Assembly (NCBI GenBank): GCA_023391095.1
Contig: JAEWBN010000008.1
Span: 1-40,746 of the forward strand
Direction of reading: 5' to 3'
DNA: 40,746 nucleotides
DNA from: Pseudomonadota bacterium
GTDB taxonomy: Bacteria; Pseudomonadota; Alphaproteobacteria; Rhizobiales; Devosiaceae
The translations under genes and the position numbers were made by a program. Shown piece by piece: positions 8,027-15,429 of the stretch; position 1 is the stretch's first letter, and every line of letters begins with the position of its first letter. The notes beneath the pieces are model-generated. The model had not been told where the DNA came from. It did no database searches and saw only the letters and a list, made by a program, of their open reading frames with translations.

Positions 8027-9049
8027 TTAGAGCCAGCCGCTCAGTTCGCGGCGGACCATGGATTCCACATAGTCCATGCCTGACGGGGTGGCATTGAGGC
8101 AGGGGATATAGGCGAAGTTCTCGCCCCCGGCCTCCATGAAGGCCTCCTTGCCACCGATGGCGATTTCCTCGAGCGTCTCGATACAATCCGCGTGGAAGGC
8201 CGGCGCCAGGATGGCGACCTTCTTGACGCCCTTGCCCGGCAGGGCTTCCAGGGTCTTGTCGGTATAGGGCTGCAGCCATTCCGTAGGCCCGAAGCGGCTC
8301 TGGAACGTGACCATCAGCTTTTCCTTGGGCCAGTCCAGATACTCGCGCACCAGTCGCGTCGTCTTGTAGCACTGGCAATGGTACGGGTCGCCCTTCTTGA
8401 GGTATTCGACCGGCATGCCATGGTAGGAGGTGATGACCAGATCGGGCTCGAAATCCAGCGCCGCTACGCCGTTGCGGATCGAGTCGCCCAAGGTCTTGAT
8501 ATAGGCCGGATCATCGAAATAGGCGGGAGCGGTGCGCACGGCGGGCTGCCAGCGCATGGTCCGCAGGGCGTCGAAAGCCTTGTCATTGGCTGTCGCCGTT
8601 GTGGTCGCCGAATATTGCGGATAGAGCGGCACCAGCAGGATCTTCTGGCAACCGGCGGCCTGCATCTTTTCAAGCACCGAACGGGTCGAGGGGTTGCCAT
8701 AGCGCATGGCAAATTCGACCATGACCCCATCACCGGCCATGCGGGCGGCCAGCGCCTCGGTCTGCTCGCGCGTGATCACCCGCAGCGGGCTCTCGTTCTT
8801 TTCCTTGTCCCAGATCTGCGCATAGGCGTGGCCGCTTTTCTGCGGGCGGAAGGACAGGATGACCAGGTTGAGGATCGGCCACCAAAGGAACCTGTTGGTC
8901 TCGATCACGCGTGGATCGGACAGGAATTCCTTGAGGTAGCGGCGCACGTTCCAGTAGTCGGTGCCATCAGGCGTGCCGAGATTGAGCAACAGCACGCCGA
9001 TCTTCTGCTGCGGCACGGGCGGATGATTGGGAGGCAGGTGAGCTGACAT
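8027..9049 (-). CDS. hemH: Ferrochelatase
   Basis: Ferrochelatase inserts Fe2+ into protoporphyrin IX, the last step of protoheme synthesis. The 340-residue protein starts its fold with I-G-V-L-L-L-N-L-G-T-P-D. It carries the substrate-binding S-Y-H-G-M-P (metal-site His) and, near the end, A-P-A-F-H-A-D-C-I-E-T-L-E-E-I (the conserved Glu). There is no extended Cys-rich C-terminal tail, so a [2Fe-2S] cluster at the end is unlikely. The start at 9049 was preferred over a possible upstream ATG at 9088 because the extra 13 residues are not family-like. It is monocistronic; a palindromic repeat lies upstream. The heme-using catalase is encoded at 25652. Confidence 0.95.
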   Translation of the reverse strand: MSAHLPPNHPPVPQQKIGVLLLNLGTPDGTDYWNVRRYLKEFLSDPRVIETNRFLWWPILNLVILSFRPQKSGHAYAQIWDKEKNESPLRVITREQTEALAARMAGDGVMVEFAMRYGNPSTRSVLEKMQAAGCQKILLVPLYPQYSATTTATANDKAFDALRTMRWQPAVRTAPAYFDDPAYIKTLGDSIRNGVAALDFEPDLVITSYHGMPVEYLKKGDPYHCQCYKTTRLVREYLDWPKEKLMVTFQSRFGPTEWLQPYTDKTLEALPGKGVKKVAILAPAFHADCIETLEEIAIGGKEAFMEAGGENFAYIPCLNATPSGMDYVESMVRRELSGWL

Positions 9050-9164
9050 GCTGTCCAGTTTGGAAACGTTCCAGATTTTGCGGCACATTTAACCACTTCC
9101 GCCAGTATCGCAAGGTGGCGATGGGTCGCGCTGCTGGTTGATCTGGATCCGGACGATTTCGGCG

Positions 9165-9192
9165 TGTCACCCCGGCGCAGGCCGGGATGACA
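9165..9192. repeat. Small palindromic repeat
   Basis: TGTCACCCCGGC and its near complement GCCGGGATGACA form a 12-bp imperfect inverted repeat around a short centre (GCAG). Elements of this type are common between genes in alphaproteobacteria. It sits between the hemH start and the 3' end of the nickel/cobalt transporter, both on the minus strand, so it could act as a terminator or RNA-processing hairpin for the transporter transcript. Confidence 0.6.
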
Positions 9193-9220
9193 TGGAAGGG
9201 AAGAGAACACCTGCAGCGGG

Positions 9221-10822
9221 TCAGAGGCTGGCGATCAGCAGCAGAACGCCGAAGGCCAGAACAGCCACCGCACCAAGCAATTCGGCCCACCAGACAATGG
9301 CGCCGGCCAGGGCACTTTCTGCGCCACCGATGCGCGCGGCCAGCCCCTTGGCGAGAACCGCCAGGCTCGCCAGCGTCGCCACCGTAATGGCGGTGCCCAG
9401 GCTCATCAGCAGCACGGAGACAATGCCGGCCGCCAGGAGGCCCTGCGACAGTGCAAACACGAGAACGACAAGCGCCCCGGAACAGGGCCGGAGGCCGACG
9501 GCCAGGACGACGCCCAGTTGCTCGCGCCAATTGCCCCTGATGTCGGACGGGCCGACGGCGTGGTGCATATGATCGTGATGATCGTGATGGTGATGCCCGT
9601 GATCGTGGTGCGCATGGCCGTGGTGGTCGTGCCTGTGGGCATGGCCATGGCTGTGGCCCCAGCCAAATACCTTGCGCAGCACCAGCCAAAGGCCGAGTAG
9701 CGCCACCAGCGCATAGGAGACGACCCCAACCCAGTGCGCCGCATCACCCAGCGCCGTGCTGGTGAGATTGAGAATGCCGGCCAGCACGAGCACGAAGGCA
9801 ATGGCCACCACCGCCTGCATAAGCGCTGAAATGCCCGAAAGCACGATGCCCTGCCGCAACTGCCGCTCATTGGCGACGACATAGGAGGAGATAACGACCT
9901 TGCCGTGGCCCGGCCCGGCGGCGTGGAAAACGCCGTAGAGGAAGCTCAGGCCGCCCAGCACCCAGAATGCATTGAAATCGGTGCGCAGAGCGTCGAGCGC
10001 CCCGGTCATGGCGGCATAAAAGTCGCGCTGCTGCTGTTGCAGCCAGCCGAAAAACCCGGTTTGCGGCAGGTTGAGGCCGACCTCGGGTGGCGGGCCGCCA
10101 AAGGGGGCGGCGGGGCGGCTGCGAGCCACCTGTTCGGTGGCTTCCAGCGCCGTTGCCGCCGCAGGAGCCGCGCCGCAGGACAGGACCACCATGCCCTGCG
10201 TGCCGCGCATGGCCGAGGCCAGTTCGGGCGGCAGTTCGAGCACTTCGGGCCCGAGCGCATAAAGCTGTTCCTCGACTTCCGGCGCCATCGGCTTGGGCGG
10301 CTCGACATGGACCGCGCAATCGGCCGGGGCATTGGTGAGGGTCACGTCGCCCGCTTCGGCCACCGTGATCGCAACGTAATATTCCGGGTCATAGACGCCC
10401 AGCTCGAACCGCGGTCCCGGCGCTTCGGGTGTGATCGCGGCGAGCGAGAAATCGAGCGTGACGCGATTGTCCGCATAGGACATGCGCTGGTCGCCGACGA
10501 CCGAAAAATCCATGCCGTCGCCGGCATAGGTATAGAAATCGAAATCAGCTAGGCCGAGCATGTTCTCGTCGGCCAGCTCCTGCATTTCCGGGGAGCTGAC
10601 GACGCCATCGCCATCGGTATCGAGGCCCTGCACCATCCAGACCGAAAAAGCCGTGTCGAAGGTCCAGCTATGCTTGAGCGTGGCGATGCGGCCGGCGTCG
10701 TCAAAGCCGATATCGACCTTGGCGTCGATGAAGATATGCGGATGCGCCTGTGCCGGCTGCACCAAAACCAGGGCACAGAGAGCGGCTGCGGCCAGTCCCC
10801 GGCGGATCGTCGAAAAATTCAA
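9221..10822 (-). CDS. DUF1007-NicO fusion: nickel/cobalt transporter
   Basis: Two domains are joined in 533 residues. After a signal peptide (cut near A-Q-A, residue 26) comes a periplasmic DUF1007 domain beginning H-P-H-I-F-I-D. It contains an EF-hand-like calcium loop D-T-D-G-D-G (68-73). From about residue 280 follows a NicO/RcnA-type permease with H-A-A-G-P-G-H-G-K (300-308) and G-L-R-P-C-S-G-A-L (443-451), plus about six membrane segments. A cytoplasmic-type loop at 390-421 is nearly pure His/Asp/Gly and should bind Ni2+, Co2+ or Zn2+. Import or export cannot be told from sequence. The gene lies 9 bases behind a LysR regulator, which probably shares its transcript. Confidence 0.9.
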   Translation of the reverse strand: MNFSTIRRGLAAAALCALVLVQPAQAHPHIFIDAKVDIGFDDAGRIATLKHSWTFDTAFSVWMVQGLDTDGDGVVSSPEMQELADENMLGLADFDFYTYAGDGMDFSVVGDQRMSYADNRVTLDFSLAAITPEAPGPRFELGVYDPEYYVAITVAEAGDVTLTNAPADCAVHVEPPKPMAPEVEEQLYALGPEVLELPPELASAMRGTQGMVVLSCGAAPAAATALEATEQVARSRPAAPFGGPPPEVGLNLPQTGFFGWLQQQQRDFYAAMTGALDALRTDFNAFWVLGGLSFLYGVFHAAGPGHGKVVISSYVVANERQLRQGIVLSGISALMQAVVAIAFVLVLAGILNLTSTALGDAAHWVGVVSYALVALLGLWLVLRKVFGWGHSHGHAHRHDHHGHAHHDHGHHHHDHHDHMHHAVGPSDIRGNWREQLGVVLAVGLRPCSGALVVLVFALSQGLLAAGIVSVLLMSLGTAITVATLASLAVLAKGLAARIGGAESALAGAIVWWAELLGAVAVLAFGVLLLIASL

Positions 10823-10831
10823 GAGCGGCCT

Positions 10832-11731
10832 CTAATGGATGGGATGGGTGGCGAACCACTCCACCAGATGGTCGATCAGCGCCCGGACCTTGCCCGCCAG
10901 ATGCCGGCGATGCGGATAAACCGCCTGCAAGGTCTGCCCGGTGGGCAGGAAATCGGTCAACACGGGCACCAGCGCGCCGCGTTGCACAGCCGGTTCGGCC
11001 AGATAGGAAGGCAATACGACAAAACCGAGGCCCATTTCCGCCGCCGTGCGCGCGGCGAGCGGCGAGTTGACGCGCAGGGGACCGGTCACCGGCACCGAAA
11101 TGGTCTTGCCGTCCTCGGTAAAGCGCCAGTTCGACTGGCCCTGCAGGTTGACGTCGATGATGCAGGGCAGATGCCGCAGGTCTTCGGGATGCTTTGGCGT
11201 ACCGACCCGCTTGAGCAGGTCCGGCGAAGCCCCGGCGATCACATGCATGTCGGCAATCTTGCGCGCGATCAGCGAGGAATCGGCCAGCGTCGAAATGCGC
11301 AAGGCCACGTCGATCCCCTCGTCCACGAGGTCGACATAGCGATCCTCTAGCCGCAGATCGAGCGTCACCTTGGGGTACTTCTTGAGATATTCGAGGATGG
11401 CGGGCGCCAGAGTGGTCTCGCCGAAATTGCGCGGTGCCGACACCCGCAGCATGCCGCGCGGCTCGGTGGTCTGGTCGGCAATGGTCGAGTCGAGATCGTC
11501 GAGTTGCTGCAAAAGCCCCGAGGCTTCGCGGTAATAGGCTTCGCCGGCCTCGGTCAGGCTGAGTTTTCGGGTGGTGCGGTTCATCAGCCGCACGCCCAGA
11601 TAGTCCTCGAGGTCGGTCACATATTTGCTCAGCAGCGCCTTGGAGCGCCCATGCTGGCGCGCCGCTGCCGAAAAGCCCCCTGCGTCGAACACCTGCACAA
11701 AGGCCCGGATGCGGGCAAGGTCCTGCGTCAT
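10832..11731 (-). CDS. LysR-family transcriptional regulator
   Basis: A typical 299-residue LysR protein. The N-terminal winged helix-turn-helix (about residues 1-60) has F-S-A-A-A-R-Q-H-G-R-S-K-A-L-L-S-K and the wing L-M-N-R-T-T-R-K-L-S-L-T-E-A-G. A coiled linker leads to a substrate-binding domain opening with M-L-R-V-S-A-P. The sequence is closest to the large group with aromatic or unknown effectors, so the ligand cannot be named. It is the first gene of an apparent operon with the metal transporter 9 bases downstream. That is unusual for LysR regulators, which more often face their targets divergently. Metal-related control is therefore only a guess. Confidence 0.92.
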   Translation of the reverse strand: MTQDLARIRAFVQVFDAGGFSAAARQHGRSKALLSKYVTDLEDYLGVRLMNRTTRKLSLTEAGEAYYREASGLLQQLDDLDSTIADQTTEPRGMLRVSAPRNFGETTLAPAILEYLKKYPKVTLDLRLEDRYVDLVDEGIDVALRISTLADSSLIARKIADMHVIAGASPDLLKRVGTPKHPEDLRHLPCIIDVNLQGQSNWRFTEDGKTISVPVTGPLRVNSPLAARTAAEMGLGFVVLPSYLAEPAVQRGALVPVLTDFLPTGQTLQAVYPHRRHLAGKVRALIDHLVEWFATHPIH

Positions 11732-11876
11732 ATCGATCCGATCATGCGGAAAGCCTCGATGGACGCATAACTCATCTGCATCGGGTGAACAATAACGTGG
11801 CTTGGTCGTTGCCCGATTAACGATAGGATAGAAGCCAGATCGACGTCACACGGGAGTTCGGACTATTTTCGCCCCC

Positions 11877-12299
11877 ATGGCCAAACCCTCTTCCCGTTCA
11901 GCGCTTTACAGGCTCATCGAAGCCGGTCAGCTGGCGCACAAGGCAGTGTTGCTGCCCCTAGTCGAGAAAGGTCTCGAACCGGGCGACGACGCCATCCTGT
12001 TCGAGCTGGCGCGCTCGGGCACGACTGAAGCCGACCTGGCCGCCGAACTGGGCATGACCCGGGATGCGCTGGCGGGACGGCTCGACCGTCTGGCCGACCG
12101 CGATCTCATCACCCGGCAGGCGGTGGGTCCGCTCCTCGAACCCGGCATTGCGCTGACGGAACGGGGCACGCGCATCCGCAATGCCCTGGCCGAGCACTGG
12201 GCGCAGATCGAAGAGGCGCTGATGGGCGAACTCAAGCCCAAGAGCCGCAAGAAATTCAGCCGCGCCCTCGCCCGCTTCGTCGAATTGCTGCGCCTCTAG
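11877..12299 (+). CDS. MarR-like winged-helix regulator
   Basis: This 140-residue protein has the layout of the MarR family. An N-terminal helix leads to a winged helix with E-A-D-L-A-A-E-L-G-M-T-R-D-A-L-A-G-R-L-D-R-L as the recognition region and D-L-I-T-R as the start of the wing. The effector side is short, and the C terminus is Lys/Arg-rich (P-K-S-R-K-K-F-S-R). It starts 145 bases from the divergent LysR gene. No operon partner follows on this strand, so it probably controls itself or a distant gene. The family is assigned on fold pattern only. Confidence 0.75.
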   Translation: MAKPSSRSALYRLIEAGQLAHKAVLLPLVEKGLEPGDDAILFELARSGTTEADLAAELGMTRDALAGRLDRLADRDLITRQAVGPLLEPGIALTERGTRIRNALAEHWAQIEEALMGELKPKSRKKFSRALARFVELLRL

Positions 12300-12430
12300 G
12301 GCAAGCGCTGGAACATCCGGGCACGATCGGCCTTTCCAGACTTAACGGTCCGTTCAGGTTAGGTTCATCGCCAATGGACTTATCTGGCGGTCAAGGCACA
12401 CGTGCCGCTCTCTTGGAAAGGAGACCCTTC

Positions 12431-12925
12431 ATGAAGTTCTCTCGGAAGCTCCTCGCATCCGCCCTGGCGACCATGGCGGTTCTGGCCACCACCGCCGCCG
12501 CTTCGGCAGCCCCCGCCGTGGCCACCGGCAATGTCAATGTTCGCTCCGGTCCGGGCACCGGCTACGCGGTTGTCGATACTCTGGCCCGCGGCCAGCAGGT
12601 CGATATCCAGTACTGCCGCGGCTCGTGGTGCTTTGTGGAAAAGCGCGGTCCCGATGGCTGGGTGTCGTCCAACTACCTGAGTTCAGGCCGTCCCGGCTGG
12701 ACCCCGCCGCCGCCCCCGCCGCCGGTCTATGATCCGCGCCCGCCGCGTCCCCCGCAGTGGAATCCCAATCCGCGCCCGCCGCAGTGGAATCCTAACCCGC
12801 GCCCGCCGCGTCCGCCGCACTGGAACCCTAATCCCCGGCCCCCGGTCTATCCGGTCCAGCCCGGCAATCCCGGCTCCAGCGTCTGCTTCAATGGCCCCAA
12901 TGGCTATTTCTGCATTGGCGACTAA
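12431..12925 (+). CDS. Secreted SH3-domain protein with Pro/Asn-rich repeat tail
   Basis: The 164-residue product has a signal peptide (cut after A-S-A near residue 27). A bacterial SH3 domain follows (G-N-V-N-V-R-S-G-P-G-T-G-Y-A-V-V, then G-W-V-S-S-N-Y-L). The tail is a run of about seven prolines, then repeats of W-N-P-N-P-R-P-P. It closes with a short Cys-containing piece (S-V-C-F-N-G-P-N-G-Y-F-C-I-G-D). The tail resembles extended wall-spanning or protein-binding linkers. The ATG at 12431 has AAAGGAG 9 bases upstream and gives a proper signal peptide; an upstream in-frame ATG at 12374 does not. Related to the protein at 7600. Confidence 0.85.
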   Translation: MKFSRKLLASALATMAVLATTAAASAAPAVATGNVNVRSGPGTGYAVVDTLARGQQVDIQYCRGSWCFVEKRGPDGWVSSNYLSSGRPGWTPPPPPPPVYDPRPPRPPQWNPNPRPPQWNPNPRPPRPPHWNPNPRPPVYPVQPGNPGSSVCFNGPNGYFCIGD

Positions 12926-12941
12926 GTCCTGAAAGTTCAAG

Positions 12942-12961
12942 CGCCGCCCTTCGGGGCGGCG
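12942..12961. terminator. Shared terminator with UUCG loop
   Basis: An 8-bp GC stem (CGCCGCCC / GGGCGGCG) encloses a TTCG loop, the very stable C(UUCG)G tetraloop, and is followed by TCTTCATTT. It sits 16 bases after the SH3 gene and 3 bases before the stop of the convergent membrane protein gene, so it may serve both. Confidence 0.75.
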
Positions 12962-12964
12962 TCT

Positions 12965-13405
12965 TCATTTCACCATCAGCCGCTCGACATCGATGCCGTG
13001 ACGCTCAAGCGGCGCCCGCGCCTGCCGGGTCATGAACTGGTGGGTGCCATAGGCGACGATCGCCCCCACGGCAGCGACCCCGGAAAACCAAAGAAACCCC
13101 TGCTCGCTGCCCACAAGCGAGGCCGTGATGACCGTTGCCGCCCCGATGCCGAGGACGATCCAGCCCTTTTTCTGCTCCACCACGCGCATGTTGCTGGCGC
13201 CCGAATGCAGCAGGTCGCGCAGTTCGGTATCGCTCATGGCGGCGAGGTCCGGATTGCGCCGCTCGCGCCTTATGGTTTCGATATAGGCGTCGACCCGGCG
13301 CATGATGAGCGCTTCGCGCTTGTCGCTGTGGCGGCCCCGCGTCAGCATGGTGAGACCGCCGCCAAACAGCAGCAGGATCAGGGCAATTTCAATCAGCCAG
13401 ATCAT
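12965..13405 (-). CDS. Small membrane protein, unknown function
   Basis: I do not recognise this 146-residue protein. It begins with a hydrophobic helix (about residues 2-20). A charged cytoplasmic segment follows with R-R-V-D-A-Y-I-E-T-I-R-R-E-R-R, then two further hydrophobic helices (about 85-120), and a basic C terminus. The ATG at 13405 was chosen because GGAGGAGGA lies directly upstream; a longer in-frame start at 13447 adds a Cys-rich stretch without a ribosome site. It lies downstream of the EamA transporter on the same strand (about 107 bases), so a common transcript is possible. Confidence 0.7.
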   Translation of the reverse strand: MIWLIEIALILLLFGGGLTMLTRGRHSDKREALIMRRVDAYIETIRRERRNPDLAAMSDTELRDLLHSGASNMRVVEQKKGWIVLGIGAATVITASLVGSEQGFLWFSGVAAVGAIVAYGTHQFMTRQARAPLERHGIDVERLMVK

Positions 13406-13512
13406 GTGGTCCTCCTCCATCCCGTGGCAAACACATGCCCTCTGCATGGTCTCACTTCAAGACTTCGAGACGCCTCGATCACGGTTTTCCCGCGCAGCCG
13501 GCACAAGGCGGA

Positions 13513-14427
13513 TCAATGCAGGGAGGCGTCCTCCGCCACCGGCACCTTGCGCGTGCGTTCCCGCCACATGACCACCAGTCCTGCAGCCGCGATGATCGCT
13601 GCGCCGATCAGCGAAATGCCGTCGATCCAGTGGCCGAAAACCACGATGCTGAGGACAATGGCCCAGGGCAGCGAGAAGTAATTGAAGGGCTGCAGCGTGC
13701 TGGCGGGCGCCATGCCCAGGGCATAGATCATCAAGCCATGGCCTGCGCAGGTGGTCACCATGGTTATCGCCACCAAGCCGAAATCACTCCAGGCCATGGG
13801 CTGCCAGAAGAACATGCCAACGCCGCTTGAGAGCACCAGGCCCACCAGTGCCGTATAGGTCATGCTGGTGGCCGCGCTGTCTTTTGCCGCCACCTTGCGC
13901 GTGATGACGATGTAGAGCGCATAGATCGTGGAGGACAAAAGGGCAAAGCCGACGCCCCAATCGAGCGGCACCCCGCCGGGCCGCACAATAAAGAGCGCAC
14001 CCAGAAAACCCGCGATCACCGCCCCGAACCGGAAGATGCCCACCTTCTCCCCCAGGAGCGGAATGGCAAAGAGCGTCACCAGCAGCGGATAAACAATGAC
14101 GATGGCCTGCAATTCGCCCAGCGGCACAGTGCGCAGCGCCAGCGCAAAAAACCAGATGTCGGCGATCAGCAGCACACCGCGCAGCACCTGCCAGCCGGGC
14201 GCCCTGGAGCGGAGGGCCTGCCGCAGCGGCGCCTGCCGCGCCACCAGAAAGAGCGCAAAAACGGTAAAGCCCCAATAGCGCATCATGATGATCTGGAACG
14301 GCGAATAGCTCTGCACCAGCGTCTTGGCCACGGCATCCTGGATGCCGAAGATCACCACCGTGGCAAGGGTAAGGGCAATGGCGCGGCCGGTCAGGTCGCT
14401 GCCCATTGCAGGGTCGGAACGGGTCAT
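13513..14427 (-). CDS. EamA/DMT-family transporter
   Basis: The 304-residue protein has ten predicted membrane helices in two EamA repeats (about residues 14-145 and 155-290), the hallmark of drug/metabolite transporters. G-E-L-Q-A-I-V-I-V-Y-P-L near helix 4 and P-F-N-Y-F-S-L-P-W-A in the second repeat match the family. The substrate is unknown; family members export amino acids, nucleobases or other small metabolites. The C terminus is short and charged, and cytoplasmic. It stands alone, divergent from the SDR-uvrC operon. Confidence 0.9.
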   Translation of the reverse strand: MTRSDPAMGSDLTGRAIALTLATVVIFGIQDAVAKTLVQSYSPFQIIMMRYWGFTVFALFLVARQAPLRQALRSRAPGWQVLRGVLLIADIWFFALALRTVPLGELQAIVIVYPLLVTLFAIPLLGEKVGIFRFGAVIAGFLGALFIVRPGGVPLDWGVGFALLSSTIYALYIVITRKVAAKDSAATSMTYTALVGLVLSSGVGMFFWQPMAWSDFGLVAITMVTTCAGHGLMIYALGMAPASTLQPFNYFSLPWAIVLSIVVFGHWIDGISLIGAAIIAAAGLVVMWRERTRKVPVAEDASLH

Positions 14428-14640
14428 GGAAAAATCGTCGGGTCACTGCGGGGCCGCAGCGGATCTGCGGAACCCGGCGATGATCGCGGCAGCGCCCGGA
14501 ATTGGCAACTGGCCTTTTCGCTTTTCCGTGAAGCTAAGTCCCGCCTGATCCTCCTGCCAGAACCTGTCGTAATGCTCCGGCAAGCCAGCCCTTCGTCTGG
14601 ACAATTGAAGAACAGCCGCACCCGGCCTATGGTCCATCTC

Positions 14641-15429
14641 ATGCCCGTTTCACCTGCCCCCATCCCGAATCGCAGCAACGCCGTCGCCCTGGTTACCGGC
14701 GCAGGCGACCGCATTGGCGCGGCCATCGCGCAGGCGCTTGCGATGGAGGGCTATGCCGTTGTCATCCACTACCGTTCGGACGCCGATGGCGCCAAGGCAG
14801 TGCGCGCCCGCATCCGCGCCGAAGGCGGCAGGGCCGAAATCCTCAAGGCAGATCTGGGCAAGCGGAGCCAGCGCGCCGGGGTGATCAAGCGAGCGGCCGA
14901 GTTCTTCGGCCCGCTCACCGTACTCATCAACAATGCCTCGGTGTTCGAGCCCGACAGCGCCACCGATATCGACGAAGCGCTCTGGGACATTCATTTTGCC
15001 ATTCACGCCGAGGCGCCGATCTTCCTCGCCCGCGACTTTGCCGCACAGCTGCCCGAGGGCGTCGAGGGCAATATCGTCAACATGATCGACGAGCGCGTGC
15101 TCCATCCCTCGCCCGGCTTTTTCACCTATTACCTTTCCAAATCCGTGCTCTGGACCGCCACGCGCACGCTAGCGCAATCCCTCGCGCCCGCCATCCGCGT
15201 CAACGCCATCGGGCCAGGACCCGTCCTGCCCAATTCGCGCCAGACCCAGGCCGAGTTCGACGCGTCGGTGGAAGTGCTGCCGCTTCAGCGCCATGCCGGC
15301 CCCGAGGCCATTGCCCGCGGCATTCTCAACATTCTCGCCATGCCCGCCTTTACCGGACAGATGCTGGCCCTCGATGGTGGCGAGCATCTGGAATTTCTGC
15401 CCAAGAACGGGCCGACGCCCCGATCATGA
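14641..15429 (+). CDS. SDR-family oxidoreductase (pteridine-reductase-like)
   Basis: A 262-residue short-chain dehydrogenase. It has the NAD(P)-binding V-T-G-A-G-D-R-I-G (TGxxxGxG variant) close to the start, N-N-A-S-V-F in place of NNAG, and the catalytic Y-x-x-x-K in Y-Y-L-S-K. The NNAS form and the N-M-I-D-E-R strand resemble the FolM/pteridine reductase group, so a dihydropterin substrate is possible but not proven. The start at 14641 gives a normal family N terminus; an upstream in-frame ATG at 14572 is less likely. Its stop overlaps the uvrC start (ATGA), so the two are coupled. Confidence 0.85.
   Translation: MPVSPAPIPNRSNAVALVTGAGDRIGAAIAQALAMEGYAVVIHYRSDADGAKAVRARIRAEGGRAEILKADLGKRSQRAGVIKRAAEFFGPLTVLINNASVFEPDSATDIDEALWDIHFAIHAEAPIFLARDFAAQLPEGVEGNIVNMIDERVLHPSPGFFTYYLSKSVLWTATRTLAQSLAPAIRVNAIGPGPVLPNSRQTQAEFDASVEVLPLQRHAGPEAIARGILNILAMPAFTGQMLALDGGEHLEFLPKNGPTPRS

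Noticed and set aside
12720..12870. Near-identical DNA repeats considered as a CRISPR array
   Set aside because: They are in-frame codon repeats of a Pro-rich protein tail, without unique spacers.
14424..14726. Possible small gene between the EamA transporter and the SDR gene
   Set aside because: It overlaps the SDR start, has poor composition and lacks a ribosome site; this gap more likely holds the two divergent promoters.
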